Source: Spironucleus salmonicida
Lineage: Eukaryota; Fornicata; Diplomonadida; Hexamitidae
NCBI GenBank assembly: GCA_000497125.2
Contig: CM035318.1
Coordinates: 496,001 to 560,000 of the forward strand
Length of the DNA: 64,000 bases
Direction of reading: 5' to 3'
Shown: one piece after another, positions 33,901-45,543 of the stretch
Numbering within the stretch: the stretch's first letter is position 1
Layout of the letters: every line of letters begins with the position of its first letter
Position numbers and translations under genes: made by a program
Notes under the pieces: generated by a model
Databases searched by the model: none
What the model was told of the DNA's origin: nothing
What the model saw: the letters and a program-made list of their open reading frames with translations, nothing else

Positions 33901-36900
33901 ACATAGTAATAATATATGTCTAGCAACGTTTTAAAGGTGAATAAATATTATTATCCGCCCTAGTAACGTTTCTTTACAATGTAGTATTAATAAACAGACT
34001 GAAATCTGAAATTGCAGCGAGTGCAAAATAATTTGATTCTATAAATCCAGGAACAAGCGATAATACTGCTTTGATAAGTGATGACTTTCCAGATTTATCT
34101 TTACCTACTATTGCAAAAGGAACACCGGCGAGAACAGCAGCACATAGGAATGGTATCCCCATTGACATTTTAGGAGATAAAGAAATAGGAAGCTCATAAT
34201 TAACGTCAGGATTAGTTAATTTAGCTATAAAAGGGTTCATAAGTAAATTTTCACCAAATTTAAAAATAGTCCAAATGAGAGAATCAGGCGGGGATAATCG
34301 AGATGATAATTTTTCTTATTCAGAAAAGTCATCAAGTGGTTACTCATCAATTTTATCTTCTAATTTTTTCTACAACTACTCGCCTTATACCAGACAAATA
34401 TAAGACATATGATTTTCTGGAAATGGAAAACTCTTTAAAAATTCGACAGTAAAAGGCTGAATTTATAGTTCTTTTTGGATGGCCTGATTTTCCGTAATTC
34501 CTGCAATGCACGCATCATATACATTTTTACACTGCTCATAATTCGAATTATTTGCCCATACCATAACAGGGAAAAATGCATTAATAACTCCAGCAAAGAC
34601 AGCTAATGTAAGTGAATTTGTTATTTTCTCTAATGATAATCTCGAATATAAAAAATCTGAATTAAAATTAAATTCATAGAACTGAAACCTATCATCGTTC
34701 ATTGTGAAACTGGGAATTTAATAGCTTGATAATGGAAATTCTATAACAGATTTGTCTGGAACTATATTTGAAATGATTTCTTTATATTGGAAGTCAGTAA
34801 GCTATGCTATACCAACTACGAAGTAAAATAGGGACAATAGACTTCTAAAAACTTTCCATGTTCTTAAATCTAGGTTGAGAGAAGAATTTTAATACGCAAT
34901 TTTGCTTAGATATATAGTAAGCTTGCGTACTAAGTTCATCCCAATGTCAATAAGCTATTAGTGATTAATTTTTTCCTAAGCTTATTCATTTGTGTCAACT
35001 TAACTTATCTATGCCAAGTATTTTATATAGTCATCGCTATTTGTATAATTAAATTATGTGTATTGTTGTAATTTAAAAAATTAACTTTGCAATTTAAGAG
35101 GCCTGTAAATGAACTGATCTAGCAAATAATCTACATTATACATATTTTAATCAAAAATAATTCTTCTTTATATGAGACTCAAAGGAGTATCCTGAATATC
35201 AATATTCACCATTGAATTGATTAAACAAATAATTTTTGGTTTTTTTTCAATATTAATAAAACGTCCATCTGAGAGTTAAATTGCTTACTTATAACAATGA
35301 AAATTAACTAAATTTTTGAATAAACTTTTAGCCATATCCCCTTAAATATCTTGAAATACAAAAATCAGAACACACTCTGTTGTAGCTGATAATATATCTT
35401 TATAACACATATCAATATCAGCCTATGAAAATATCCAAAAAGGTTACCATTTATTCTAAGTATAAAGTTTTTGAATAAATAAACTTGCCATCTATTATGC
35501 TTTGCTAATAACTGCCACACTACCTAAACGTGTATAAAATTATAGTAATTCATAACTAAAGCAGCCAGTTTCACTAAGATCAGAGTGCTACTTTACCTCT
35601 TTAAAATCTTTAAAAGAATATTAAGTATCCTCTATTTGAACACCAAATGCACTACTTACTAAAATAGAATAACTAGCTTTCAAATCATCACTTTCACATT
35701 GCATTTATAAAAAGCAAATGGTAGATTTTGCAACAGAAGTTTCGTTTTTATCCTAAATTCTAGCTAGAATGAAAGAAATATCCTATATTTATAAGCATGG
35801 ACAGTTCATACCAGTTAGGCAGCAAATTATAAAGTTAAAAGCTTCTCCATAAGTTTTAGCTGCTTATGTTACCATATCTTTAATAGGTTATGGCACATTG
35901 ATTTTAATTGATTCAGTAAAAATAGTACAAATTTTATTGGTTTAATCTGTATTTTAAAGGTCATTAGAAACATTAATAGCTTATGTTGGCAAGAAAATTA
36001 CAATAGAACCTTGAGAAGTTGCGAAAGGCTTAGAACCATTCTTTAACAGCTAAGACACAAATTGCATCTCCACTGCTTACTCTTTTCTTAAAAATTCACA
36101 TCCAGCTATATAAATTATATAATTTTAATTTAAAAATAATGTTAAAGTTGTATTTATGAAGACAACACTATCAAACTCAGAAAATGTAAGAGTAATAAAT
36201 TTTTACCCTAAAAACCTACTAATACACCTAGTTATTAATGCAAATTCTTTCACATCATACTTAAATATTCGATCTGTCTATATGAGTATCATAGTTTTTG
36301 TTTTCATAGCGCAAATAAATTTTTCAGTTATCTCTAACTTAAAAGCAGGGATTTCGTAAGTTTCTTCTGGTTTTGCATCACCTAACCAGTGAATTTATTC
36401 AAAAAATATTTTTTATAAAAATTTCGACGTTGATCCATATGATTTTTCGAATGGTAAATGTGAGGATATGTTTTCATTAAATCTTGATGTTAATGCTTAT
36501 TTTGTTAAGTTATCTCTATTAGAATTTGGAAGCAGAGCTAATAATTTTTTAATTTAGTCTTTATGTAAAAATATTACAGTATGCACAATAGTCTAATACG
36601 GAATTTTACTAATATACTCCTCATATTTTCCATCAGAAAGTAACTATTACGCTCTTTTTTTCTAGGAAATTAAATTTAATGACATAATATCATCTGTTAT
36701 CTTGATTACAGGTTCATTGAGCATTAGCTATTCCTGACCTTATTATAATCCTGTGATACACTAATTATCATCGATGATTTATGGTGTAAAATATTCTAAA
36801 TGATCTCCATTTAATACAGAATCGTAGTCTATTTCTTCTAAAGCTGGATAAAAAATCTCGTCAATATTTTCTAAAGTTGTATTTAGCTTAAATATAAGTT

Positions 36901-39900
36901 GCTAATGTTGTTAAATTACGGAAAACATAGTTTTAGCTTAAAGGAATTATGACTGTATTTTAATTACATCCAAAAAATCATCTTAAAGTTTTTTGATTGT
37001 AACCTAAAATAACATACTCTATGACTTAGATTTACAAAGCATAATAATATTATGACTTCTAATTAATACCATACTCAAACTTAATAATTATTAAAGTGTG
37101 TGCTCTATTTGTCTAGACTATTTAGTGACCTAGCTATTTGGGTTACATCCAATAATTTACTAAACACGATACAATTTTTCATTACAATAATTTTCTATAA
37201 TAGTTTTAGGCATTATAAATTTAATTGATTTAAATTTATCATTTTAAGAAATTGAAGGCGAAAGAAAAACTAAATTTTAATTTATAACTACAATTTCAGC
37301 TTAACTAATATAAAGGGAAATATCATTTAATTCTAATGAATAATTATAATTAGATAAATCTCCTTAATAAAGCTAAAGTAGATAGTCAAGTCTATACTTC
37401 TGCTAATTGCTATCGTTAGAAATATATTTAGCACAATTTATCAACCTGTCAGCCCCTATTTGAAAACCGATAGTTTAGGACATTGAATTAAATGTTTACT
37501 GTGATAGAAATTACTTCTTTAAAATATCTAAATATAAAATCTTAGGCATCATGTTTATAATTTTTTATTCATATAAATTGGAATATTATCTCCATGATTC
37601 ATATTTTTCTTACTCTTTTATTATTTTTATTGACTTACAAATTTCTTCTCCTGCTTCTAATAGTCGGTAGGTATCGACATTTGATAAATTTTCTGATAAA
37701 CAATTCTCAAAATCCTTGTTGAATACTTTAAATCCTAATAGAATTCTAATAATAGGCTCAATTTCATTTCTAATTTTCTTTGGATGCAACACTAAAAAAC
37801 ATTCTACCCCTAAAACCTGGCTCCAACGCTCTAATAAATCTGATATTTTGCTAGTCAAATCTAATAACCATATTATCTCTTGAAACACTTTATCTAGATC
37901 AATTGGTTAATCTCTAATATAACATTAGTCTTTTATTTTGAATAAGTCTACACCGCAACCATTGATAACACCCTATATAAATAGATCTGTGTCAACTCCT
38001 TTTTGTTCGAAAAAGTCTTCCACTTAATCATAAGTAATATTTGTACATATCCAGCGATATTTTCGCTTAAAAAATGTTTCATTTCTGTCTTCCAAAACAT
38101 CATTTGTTAGCATCAAAACATCTTTGATGATCAAATCAACTTAGCTGATGTAAAAATGTACTAAATCTGCCAAATTTAATGTAAATTTGCTAAAAATTCG
38201 CTACTTAACTGAGAATTAATTCTGAAGCTAGACTTTTTTACGCTTTAGGTCTATAAGTGCTTGGTAAATTGCAGCAAAATCAAATTCCTCCTAATATATA
38301 TAAGAATCAGTATTTTCCATCACCAAATTAAAAAGCTAGTTAGTTTTTATTAGTTCTTCTACGATGAAATCATCTACTACTGTCAGTTCTGCTATAACTG
38401 CAACAAGAATATCTGGTGTCTAAGGATCCTGTGCTAGTAATTGAGTCGATTTTTGAATTCCAATGTAAATTTACTCCATTTTTTCCATGATAACATTATT
38501 GTTTTATTGATAAAGTTACTATTACTTCGCCTTCAAATCAGCCTTTTACTTCTCAATAATGACTCCAAAATCGAATTCAACGCAGTAACATGCAACAATT
38601 CTCTCAACTTTGCCAATAAGAATCAAAATGTGGTCAAAGTCATCAAATTTCACAATATTTGCAATCTAATTTTCAATTACCAATAACTATCCAATAACTA
38701 AATTAAACTTATCATCAATTTTGTCCTTAAGCTTAAAAAATCGATCATCCTAAAAGTCATAGGTTATGCCGAATGACAAAAAGTCATTTTCATCCTGAAA
38801 ATCATTTATTTTATCATTCTCGATAAGCGAGTAAATACCATAATATTCAGCAGTTAAAAGTATTTTTTAAATATTATTGAATTTTTTGTCTAAAATATCC
38901 ATCAAGTCTTGATTTTAACACAAAATTCCTGCTTTTAGTTTGTCCTGAATAATATCATTTTGCAGTAGATGAAATACATGGGGGATATAAAAAGGCAACT
39001 AAAATCGTTAAATAAGCTATTAAACTATATCTGAATAAATTTTATCTATATCATGATCAAGGCTGTTTATCGTAATTTTTAGCTACATAAATTTTTATGG
39101 AGAATTGAAAAAGCTAATCATGCATTCCTAAAAGAAGAGTGAAAATTCATTTCTAGTGATATTAATCATTACACGATATAATTGTAACATTGCATTAAAA
39201 TCTAGTTAATACGTTTATACTAAACTTTCCATATTTTTACGGATTTTAAATGCTAAATAATCTTAACTGCAGAAATCGTCTGCGAAACCGTTGACAGATA
39301 GAAACAATGAAAGGTCTTCGCTAATAACTTCAGAATTATCAGTTATTGAAATAATATCCAGAAAATCATAAATATCGTATTTTATCTTTAGAAATATTTC
39401 ATTAAAGTCACATTTTAGTATATCAATTTTTTGATGTTGAATGTGTGGTTCCTGTATGAAAAACCCTAATTTAACTAAATTTCTACCCTCTTCAGATGTC
39501 ACATTTTGGCTATTAAGTGCTAAACATTTTTCCGTAAAAATACGACGCATTTCGGCTATTAATGAGGTTAACAACTTTTAATCAAACCTATATTTTTTGA
39601 TAATGTTAGACAGACGAAATGCTGAGTCAGGAATAGAAATAAGATACTAATTTAGCGTGCTCGAAGGTAGAACCTATGTTCGTAATGACTAAAGAGAAAC
39701 AAATTCTGTAAATTTATAAGTAAGAGTTTAGTATGTTATTTTTGCCGTTCGTTTAAGGAAATTAATATAATCAACAGTCACAGGAATTGTGAATGTCGGT
39801 GTATAATAATAAAGGTATTTAGCTGAAGAATTATCATTCAATTAAAATGGGATATTTTCGTAATTTTATGTTGGAGATTCCTTAAGTTAATCTAATATTG

Positions 39901-39922
39901 CCGGAGGCTATTTAAGTGGCAT
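27815..39922 (-). CDS. Dynein heavy chain-like protein, 4035 aa
   Basis: A single 4036-codon frame, intron-free, broken only by TAA/TAG read as Gln. At about residues 690-720, SDLLERWSQVLGVECFLVLH followed by PKKI matches the linker motif of dynein heavy chains (LxxWxxVQxxWxYLExIF). At about residue 1940 GKDKSGKS is a Walker A loop, in the context (FAIVGKDKSGKSSLIKAVLS) of AAA2/AAA3. Near 2990 KYWKRDGNISVVNC and LPVLFINFSA suit the AAA5 region. The expected AAA1 loop GPAGTGKT was not found near residue 1200, where a degenerate segment stands, so the motor may be unusual or inactive. A serine-rich insert lies at about 2400-2435. The last 40 residues are encoded in a GC-rich repeat. Axonemal or cytoplasmic class cannot be assigned. 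Confidence 0.72.
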
Positions 39923-40193
39923 TTTTATTAAAAATAAAATCTATAATTTTTATATTATAATAAATATATTATCCAAATTTTCAGGACATTAATAATACTA
40001 TATTATATTAAAACAGGCATACTTATGTTTATGTTATTCCGTACTTAATTAATTCTATTCCATTACGATTTTATTAAACATATTTATTTTTAGCTTAAGT
40101 GTTAATCAAAAAATTAATACAATTGGCAAAAAGAATTGTATACTCACTTATTATATAATACATATACTTATAAGAATTTTCTCACTTTATATT

Positions 40194-40502
40194 ATGTCTT
40201 GTCAAATAGAAAATTGCTAAACTTGTGAGGATCTCAATGTTTGCACCTAATGTCAAGTTGAATATCTATTAATGGATAACAAGTGTTAGGACTGTTCGGA
40301 AGGATATAGATTTAGTCAAGGTCATTTATGTGTTAAAATTGAAAAAGCCGACCAGCTTATTGGTATTCTTTCTGCAGGTGTTATTGCCGTTATTATAATT
40401 ATTGCAGGAATAATTATATCTTTCAGATTAATTTAGAAGAAAAAAGCAGATAAGGAAAGATAACCATTGGTTGATGCTGAGTAGTAAAATGAACTGATCT
40501 GA
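40194..40502 (+). CDS. Miniature cysteine-rich membrane protein 3, 102 aa
   Basis: It reads MSCQIENCQTCEDLNVC, TQCQVEYLLMDNKC, QDCSEGYRF, then a transmembrane helix (LIGILSAGVIAVIIIIAGII) and a basic then polar tail (QKKKADKERQPLVDAEQQ). It has the same architecture as the other miniature CRPs, with Cys at residue 3 and no signal peptide. The tail has a weaker ERQPLV version of the dileucine motif. Four Gln codons in the Cys-rich part are TAA/TAG. It is divergent from the dynein gene across a 271-bp AT-rich spacer. Confidence 0.85.
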
Positions 40503-40719
40503 TTTTAAACAGTTAGCTGGATTTAATTAACAGGTAAAAATATATTATATAATATTCACTACGTAAGAATATATCATTTTATTATTTAATATTTTTATTT
40601 GCAAGAAAGCCTTAACTCCACTATCAACGTATAATTCATAACCTTCAATATTCTAATAATATGCATTCTTTACTTAAAATATACTGATATACTGTAAAAT
40701 AATATAAGTAGCATATATT

Positions 40720-40902
40720 GATCTGATCGGGATTGACTTTTGCTGCAAGGGCGCGCTGAACGATGTTAAGGTATATGTGCATGGCGGAGGTGCCGATGCA
40801 GACTTCTGGAGTCGTAAAGGTGCAAAGTGGGACGTTGGGTATTGGTGATCAGTCTAGGGCAGGCGGCCTCTAACGTATTGCGCGCTACCTCGATGCGAGT
40901 AT
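40720..40902 (+). repeat. GC-rich segment shared with 27776-27943, copy 2
   Basis: On the plus strand it preserves the frame DLIGIDFCCKG to WDVGYW and TGA that ends the dynein protein. The upstream plus-strand frame stays open to about 40540 but has no ATG and no likeness to dynein. The 3' part carries a 15-bp insertion and overlaps the end of the minus-strand gene at 40849-41286. Confidence 0.85.
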
Positions 40903-41286
40903 ACTTAGTGGAGTTCTTGTCAGCTGTGGAAATAGTTGAGGGATACTCTAGGTTGAAGTAGTGGCAAATTCACCAACGGGTACATACTTCCGTTTGTATG
41001 AGGTCTTAAGTTCGAGGACTTCACGCTGAAGCCGGTCCCGTGCACAATTCTTCTTGACCAGAAATTTATATACCCCATGCTCATATGCCTTAACTTGATC
41101 AAAAACTCGTTCTTCGACGGTGCGCTCGTCTGTAAACTTATACTGAGGGATAGAGCGCTAGTACAGTTAAGAGGTAATATCGTAGTCTTTAAATAGTGCC
41201 TGAGAGTCAAGGTACTTCTTGTCCATGTTGAAAGCGAGTTCGAACTTCCGGCTATTCTGGTCGTCACCCTTCTCGTAGTCCTACAT
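40849..41286 (-). CDS. Charged helical protein, 145 aa, possibly frameshifted at its end
   Basis: It begins MQDYEKGDDQNSRKFELAF and continues as charged helix (DERTVEERVFDQVKAYEHGV, RDRLQREVLELKTSYKRKY). Codons are G/C-ending, like rpL21, suggesting strong expression. After about residue 107 the frame becomes Ser/Pro/Arg-rich and low in information. A different frame on the same strand then reads a better-looking sequence (YFNLEYPSTISTADKNST, RIEVARNTLEAACPRL), so a one-base shift near 40962 is likely, either real or an assembly error. The frame is also open upstream of the ATG. I recognise no family. Confidence 0.55.
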
Positions 41287-41610
41287 TTGGAAAGGGTACG
41301 ATTTTTTGCTAGTGAAGTGAATCGAATAATAACTTGTTTTGCTTAGTTTTTCTGATTTCAAGCTATCAGGAATATATTAATTTCGCTAAACACTTAATAT
41401 TATTATAAAGTTCTAGTTTAAAAATACATATTATAGTTCTTTTGCTTTAACTATCACTACATATTATTTATAAAAATTTTAGATTTAGTATAATATTATG
41501 TTCTCAATATGATTTAGTTAAAAGACCTTTTTAGAGAAAATTATTCACTATGATATTTCACACTAAATACTACAAAAATATCTAAATTACTAAATTATTT
41601 AACTTCATTC
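41287..41610. other. AT-rich spacer
   Basis: About 320 bp between two minus-strand genes. The part next to 41286 stays open in the frame of the upstream-extended gene for about 30 codons. Nothing else is seen. Confidence 0.4.
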
Positions 41611-42939
41611 TCACTAATTCATAATTTTGCCCATTTCGCTCATTTGTACCACGTAGCCTTTTAGTAGTTCATTTGCTAAATCCACCAACTTTTTCTACGA
41701 AGTTACACAGTTATTTTTGACTCCACCAATTTGATCCCGAAGCTCTTAAACTTGAATTTTTAGTTCTTCAAGTTTGTCACTTGATTAGCATACTTCGTCG
41801 TCAATAAAAATTTATTCTTTTTTCAGCTGCCCATAGACCTCATTGAAGTCATTTCTAGCGGAAACTTCAAGAAACTACTTGTCTTTTTAGCCAATCTCCG
41901 CGGTTTGCTACTTTACAACTAAAATAAATTTTTCCACGTCCGATTTTTCTTCTAAAAGTGCAGCAAAATTACTTTATGCTTCGCCTAAAATTTCTTGAAG
42001 TTGGCCCAATTAACTGTTTTGGAATAGCGATTTTTCAGTAAATTCTTCTAAAGTTTCCAAGTCTTGCATCAATTGACTTTGTTTGAGAATGTGCTGTTAA
42101 GCTTCCAAAATTGCTTTTTATAATTCATCTCTTCGTGGTTGAATTTGTTCCATTTCGCTCATCATCTACGTTAGTTCTTAGGTAATTCTTAAAGGGGCAT
42201 CTGGCGCAATAATTTTTTGCTGTTATTGCTATATGCTGGATCGTAAATTTTGGTTTATATTTTCTAGATTATGAGATTCTCTAACTTTTGACTGTTGTTA
42301 GCTTTTTAATTATTAAAGCTAGGTTAGGTGTGATTTTAGTTCATTTAACAGTTTTTATAAGTTATATTTCTTTTCCTAAAAACATTTAGAGAAATCTGTT
42401 ATTTAAGATTTAAATTGGCTATGATTTCCAGCAATCTCTTAATATTCTTATTGTTTTTCCTTTAGCGATAAGTAAAAAATAGACAAATTATCTTTATTAG
42501 CTTAAAACTTTGAAACTAAATCTGAAATAATTTCACAAAGCATAGATTTGAATCTTAAAAAATTAGTTAGTGCTGAAAAAAATAAGGTAAACCTCTTTTT
42601 ATTGGGGGTTGTAAGATCTGATAAAGTAAAGTCATTTACTTAACAATTTTTAAACAAATCTCTAAGTTGAACATATAGCGTTAGAAGAGGTAGCGAGTTA
42701 GAATGAACATCTTAAGTTGATATTCTGAATACATTATTTATTTTGTCTTAGTTTAAAAGTTAAATTTCTGCAACAGGACGCAATTCACAGGATTCTACAA
42801 AGAATGAATATATTTGTTTTATTTTATCTGGATTTGGTTTATCTAGATCTTGTTTTGTTAGTTAAAAATCTGCCTCTCGTAATATTGATAAAATTTCAAC
42901 TTCCGATAGTAATGGGAAAGACAAAGTTGGCTTTTACAT
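41611..42939 (-). CDS. Kinetochore protein Nuf2-like, 442 aa
   Basis: The N-terminus MQKPTLSFPLLSEVEILSIL and then ADFQLTKQDLDKPNPDKI match the calponin-homology-like head of Nuf2 (FPxLSxxEIxxxL, then DLxxPxxxxxxxxYxxF). The next region (VNDFTLSDLTTPNKKR, FLRF) is the Nuf2 signature around FxxSDLxxPxxxRxxxxxSAxINF. The remaining 300 residues are coiled coil. Nuf2 pairs with Ndc80 in the outer kinetochore and links microtubules to chromosomes. Length (442) is typical. The start is the ATG directly before the conserved FP motif. It diverges from rpL21 across 142 bp. The final codon is TAG before TGA. Confidence 0.85.
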
Positions 42940-43081
42940 TTTTAGGTTGTTTAAAAAATTTGCTCATATTATTGTATATAATTAATATAGTTTTCATATT
43001 AAATTAAGTAATATATAATTAAATATATTTAAAAACTTTATTAGAGATTATTTTAATTTTCGTCTTCCACTCCATGCGAGA

Positions 43082-43564
43082 ATGACTCATTCCAAGGGTT
43101 TCCGCTGCAAAACTAGAATGGTTTTCGCTCGTGCTTTCCGTTAGCATGGCGTACCTGCTCCATCCATCAACCTTGTGTAGTACAAGCGCGGTGACTACGT
43201 TGACATCCTCGTCAACGGTGCTATCCACAAAGGCATGCCTCATCGTTACTACCATGGTAAGACCGGTAAGGTCTTCAATGTGAATCCCCATTCTATCGGT
43301 GTTGAGTTCAACAAGAAGGTAGGCCCCAGATTCGTCAAAAAGTATATTCACGTCCGTGTTGAGCACATCCGCCCCTCTGCTTCCAACGCTGCACATATCG
43401 GCCGTGTTAAAGTTAATGATGAGCAGACCAAGCTCTATAAGGCTGGTAAGTCTGAATGGAAGTGCCTCAAGCGCATACCTGAATAGCCTCTTGCTGCCCA
43501 GATTCTCATTAAGCCAACCGTTGTTGATATCGCCCCCGTTCCTTACAAGGGAATTATCGTCTGA
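43082..43564 (+). CDS. rpL21: 60S ribosomal protein L21e, 160 aa
   Basis: The protein is recognisable end to end: MTHSKGFRCKTRMVFARAFR, then HGVPAPSINLVQYKRGDYVD, KGMPHRYYHGKTGKVFNV, FVKKYIHVRVEHIRPS. L21e is a large-subunit protein near the 5S rRNA. Length is normal. Codons strongly prefer C/G at third positions, unlike most neighbours. Two conserved Gln positions are encoded by TAG (43142-43144 and 43178-43180), which proves the reassigned code in a housekeeping gene. It is the intact copy; a 5'-truncated duplicate lies at 50161-50563 in the opposite arm of the inverted repeat. Confidence 0.97.
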
Positions 43565-45511
43565 TTAAATTTTGGTGCTTTGTTATCTATATACACTGTA
43601 TTTTGTGTTCATAGCGAACAATAAATGTTATTTACAAAATCGAATATTTTGCATTATATATTGCAAATATATTTTATCTCACACAAATGGCAGACGAAGA
43701 CGGCTACTCCAATTACTCTGCTTCTACGGCCTCCACATCAAACCAGCGTACACTCAATCCCACCTACTTTGAGATTATCGAATTGCCCCCAAAGTAGATC
43801 ACCAATCTGTATTTTGCAAGACTGTTTCCAGCATACTTCCTGCTAACGTTCACTCTTACTTTCGAAATCAGCATATGTGCTGGTTATGGGGGTATTAATA
43901 CAATATACGGTATGGCGATTCTTTAACCGGCTATTTTGTTCTTCAACTATTCTTTCCACTCGTCCACAGCCAGGGCTGGTATGCCACTGGTTGCAAAGGC
44001 CCTCGCCGCTGATTAATACTCTGTATCAGTCCATACTATGATGAGTTTGTATCTTATTTTCATGTTTGGGGTAATACTATGCGTGGGCCTTTACTTTGGA
44101 TTCATGAATCAAATGGTGACACAATTTGAGACTATGTATTATGTTATGGCACTTTTATTAGGTAGTATATTTTCCGCTTTCTAGGTTACTATGTCGGCTT
44201 TCTTTATGGTGGAGAATCGCGGTGGTATTATGTTCTGCCGGGACTTTATCGGTCTGTGTCTTCGAACCACCGTTTTGATAGTAGTCTATAACATAGAGAA
44301 CAACCTCAACCATGATTAAAAGCCGAGTCTTCTTAGCCCTGGCATTGCTCAGCTGATTAGTTACATTGTGCTATGTATTATTTCGTTTGTTGCTGCTACT
44401 TAGTTCGACACATTTGACCTTCAGTTTTCTGGGATTCTAAAGTTCTCACTCAAAAAGATCAACCCGATCCGGCCTCGCGTTATCATTAAATTATTCTTAA
44501 ACTTCCTCCCTGCTCTTGGATGTAATGCTACAGATTTTGTAGCGCTACTCCTAGCTAATTATTTCATAATTTTTTCTATCGATACTGAGTAGGAAAAGAT
44601 TATTCGGATTATCTAAAACAGCATATTCTGTACATTTGCCTTTATTTGCATAAAACTGAACACTATTATATCTGAAACTTATATCGCTTTAGCGTCAACA
44701 AATTTCGGCGTTAAGAAAATATCCAGAGTATATGCTATTTTCAAGCATGCTGCAGTTATGGGTGCCACTATATCTCTTTTTATGTCGGTTATTGTCGTGG
44801 TTTTAGGAAGATTTCTCATATAAGTTTTCTTTAGAAAACTTGATGATTTCATGTATATCGAAGATTTAATTACAAGATGTCAAGATGCTATGATGTATGC
44901 TGGAATCTATGGGTTTTAACGTATTATCTCTGGACTAGGAATCAGTGCTATTGTCGTTGAGGGCCTGGTCAAGCAGCAACTAGTAATTGTACTACCGCGG
45001 CTATGCACAATCATTGGAGGTGTAGTATCTTGCCACTATCTACTAGGGTCGATGGCTAATTATCCGATGATAATATGCATAGGAGAGATATCAGGAGTTG
45101 CTGCAGGGATTCCAACAGTGGTATGGTTCTGGATAAAATATAAACAAGTAGCTTCCACGGATGCTAAAGTAATCAAGGAAGAGGAGCAACTAACAAATAA
45201 TGAAATGGTGCAGAATATCAGAATCACGATAGCTGAAAGCATCAATGCAGAGGAAGAGGACGAGGAGATGCTGAAAGCAAAACAAGGCACAATTACTGGC
45301 GTCGCTAATAAGCAGCTGCTTTTACGGGAGAGTTTGGGGTTCCGTAGTCTCGCAAGCACAGTAGACCGTCAGAGTGCTGTGCTCGAGGAGTGAACGCGGA
45401 TGTAGTAATACGATATGCAGTTAACACTAAGTGTATGAACATATTACTTCCAATATAAGATCTTTCTGGTAGAAGTATTTAAATCGAATATATTCGCTTA
45501 ACTACTAATTT
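43162..45511 (+). repeat. Left arm of a 2.35 kb inverted repeat
   Basis: Positions x and 93725 minus x match across the whole arm without an indel, so the partner is 48214-50563 in reverse orientation. The arm starts inside codon 27 of rpL21 and ends 118 bp after the stop of the MATE-like gene. All spot comparisons and both sets of translations agree exactly, implying a very recent duplication or ongoing conversion. Confidence 0.95.
43687..45393 (+). CDS. MATE-like multi-pass transporter, left copy, 568 aa
   Basis: A polar N-terminus (MADEDGYSNYSASTASTS), 12 or so hydrophobic segments and a long acidic/basic tail (about 75 residues, with ESINAEEEDEEM). RAGMPLVAKALAADQYS and the following helix, and in the second half SRVYAIFKHAAVMGATISLF, have the spacing of MATE transporters. 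Sequence identity to the MATE gene at 20 kb is low. The substrate is unknown. It is 122 bp downstream of rpL21 on the same strand. A second identical copy lies at 48332-50038. The exact family is moderately certain; the multi-pass topology is certain. Confidence 0.7.
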
Positions 45512-45543
45512 TATTATAGTATATAAATTAAAATCGAAAAATA

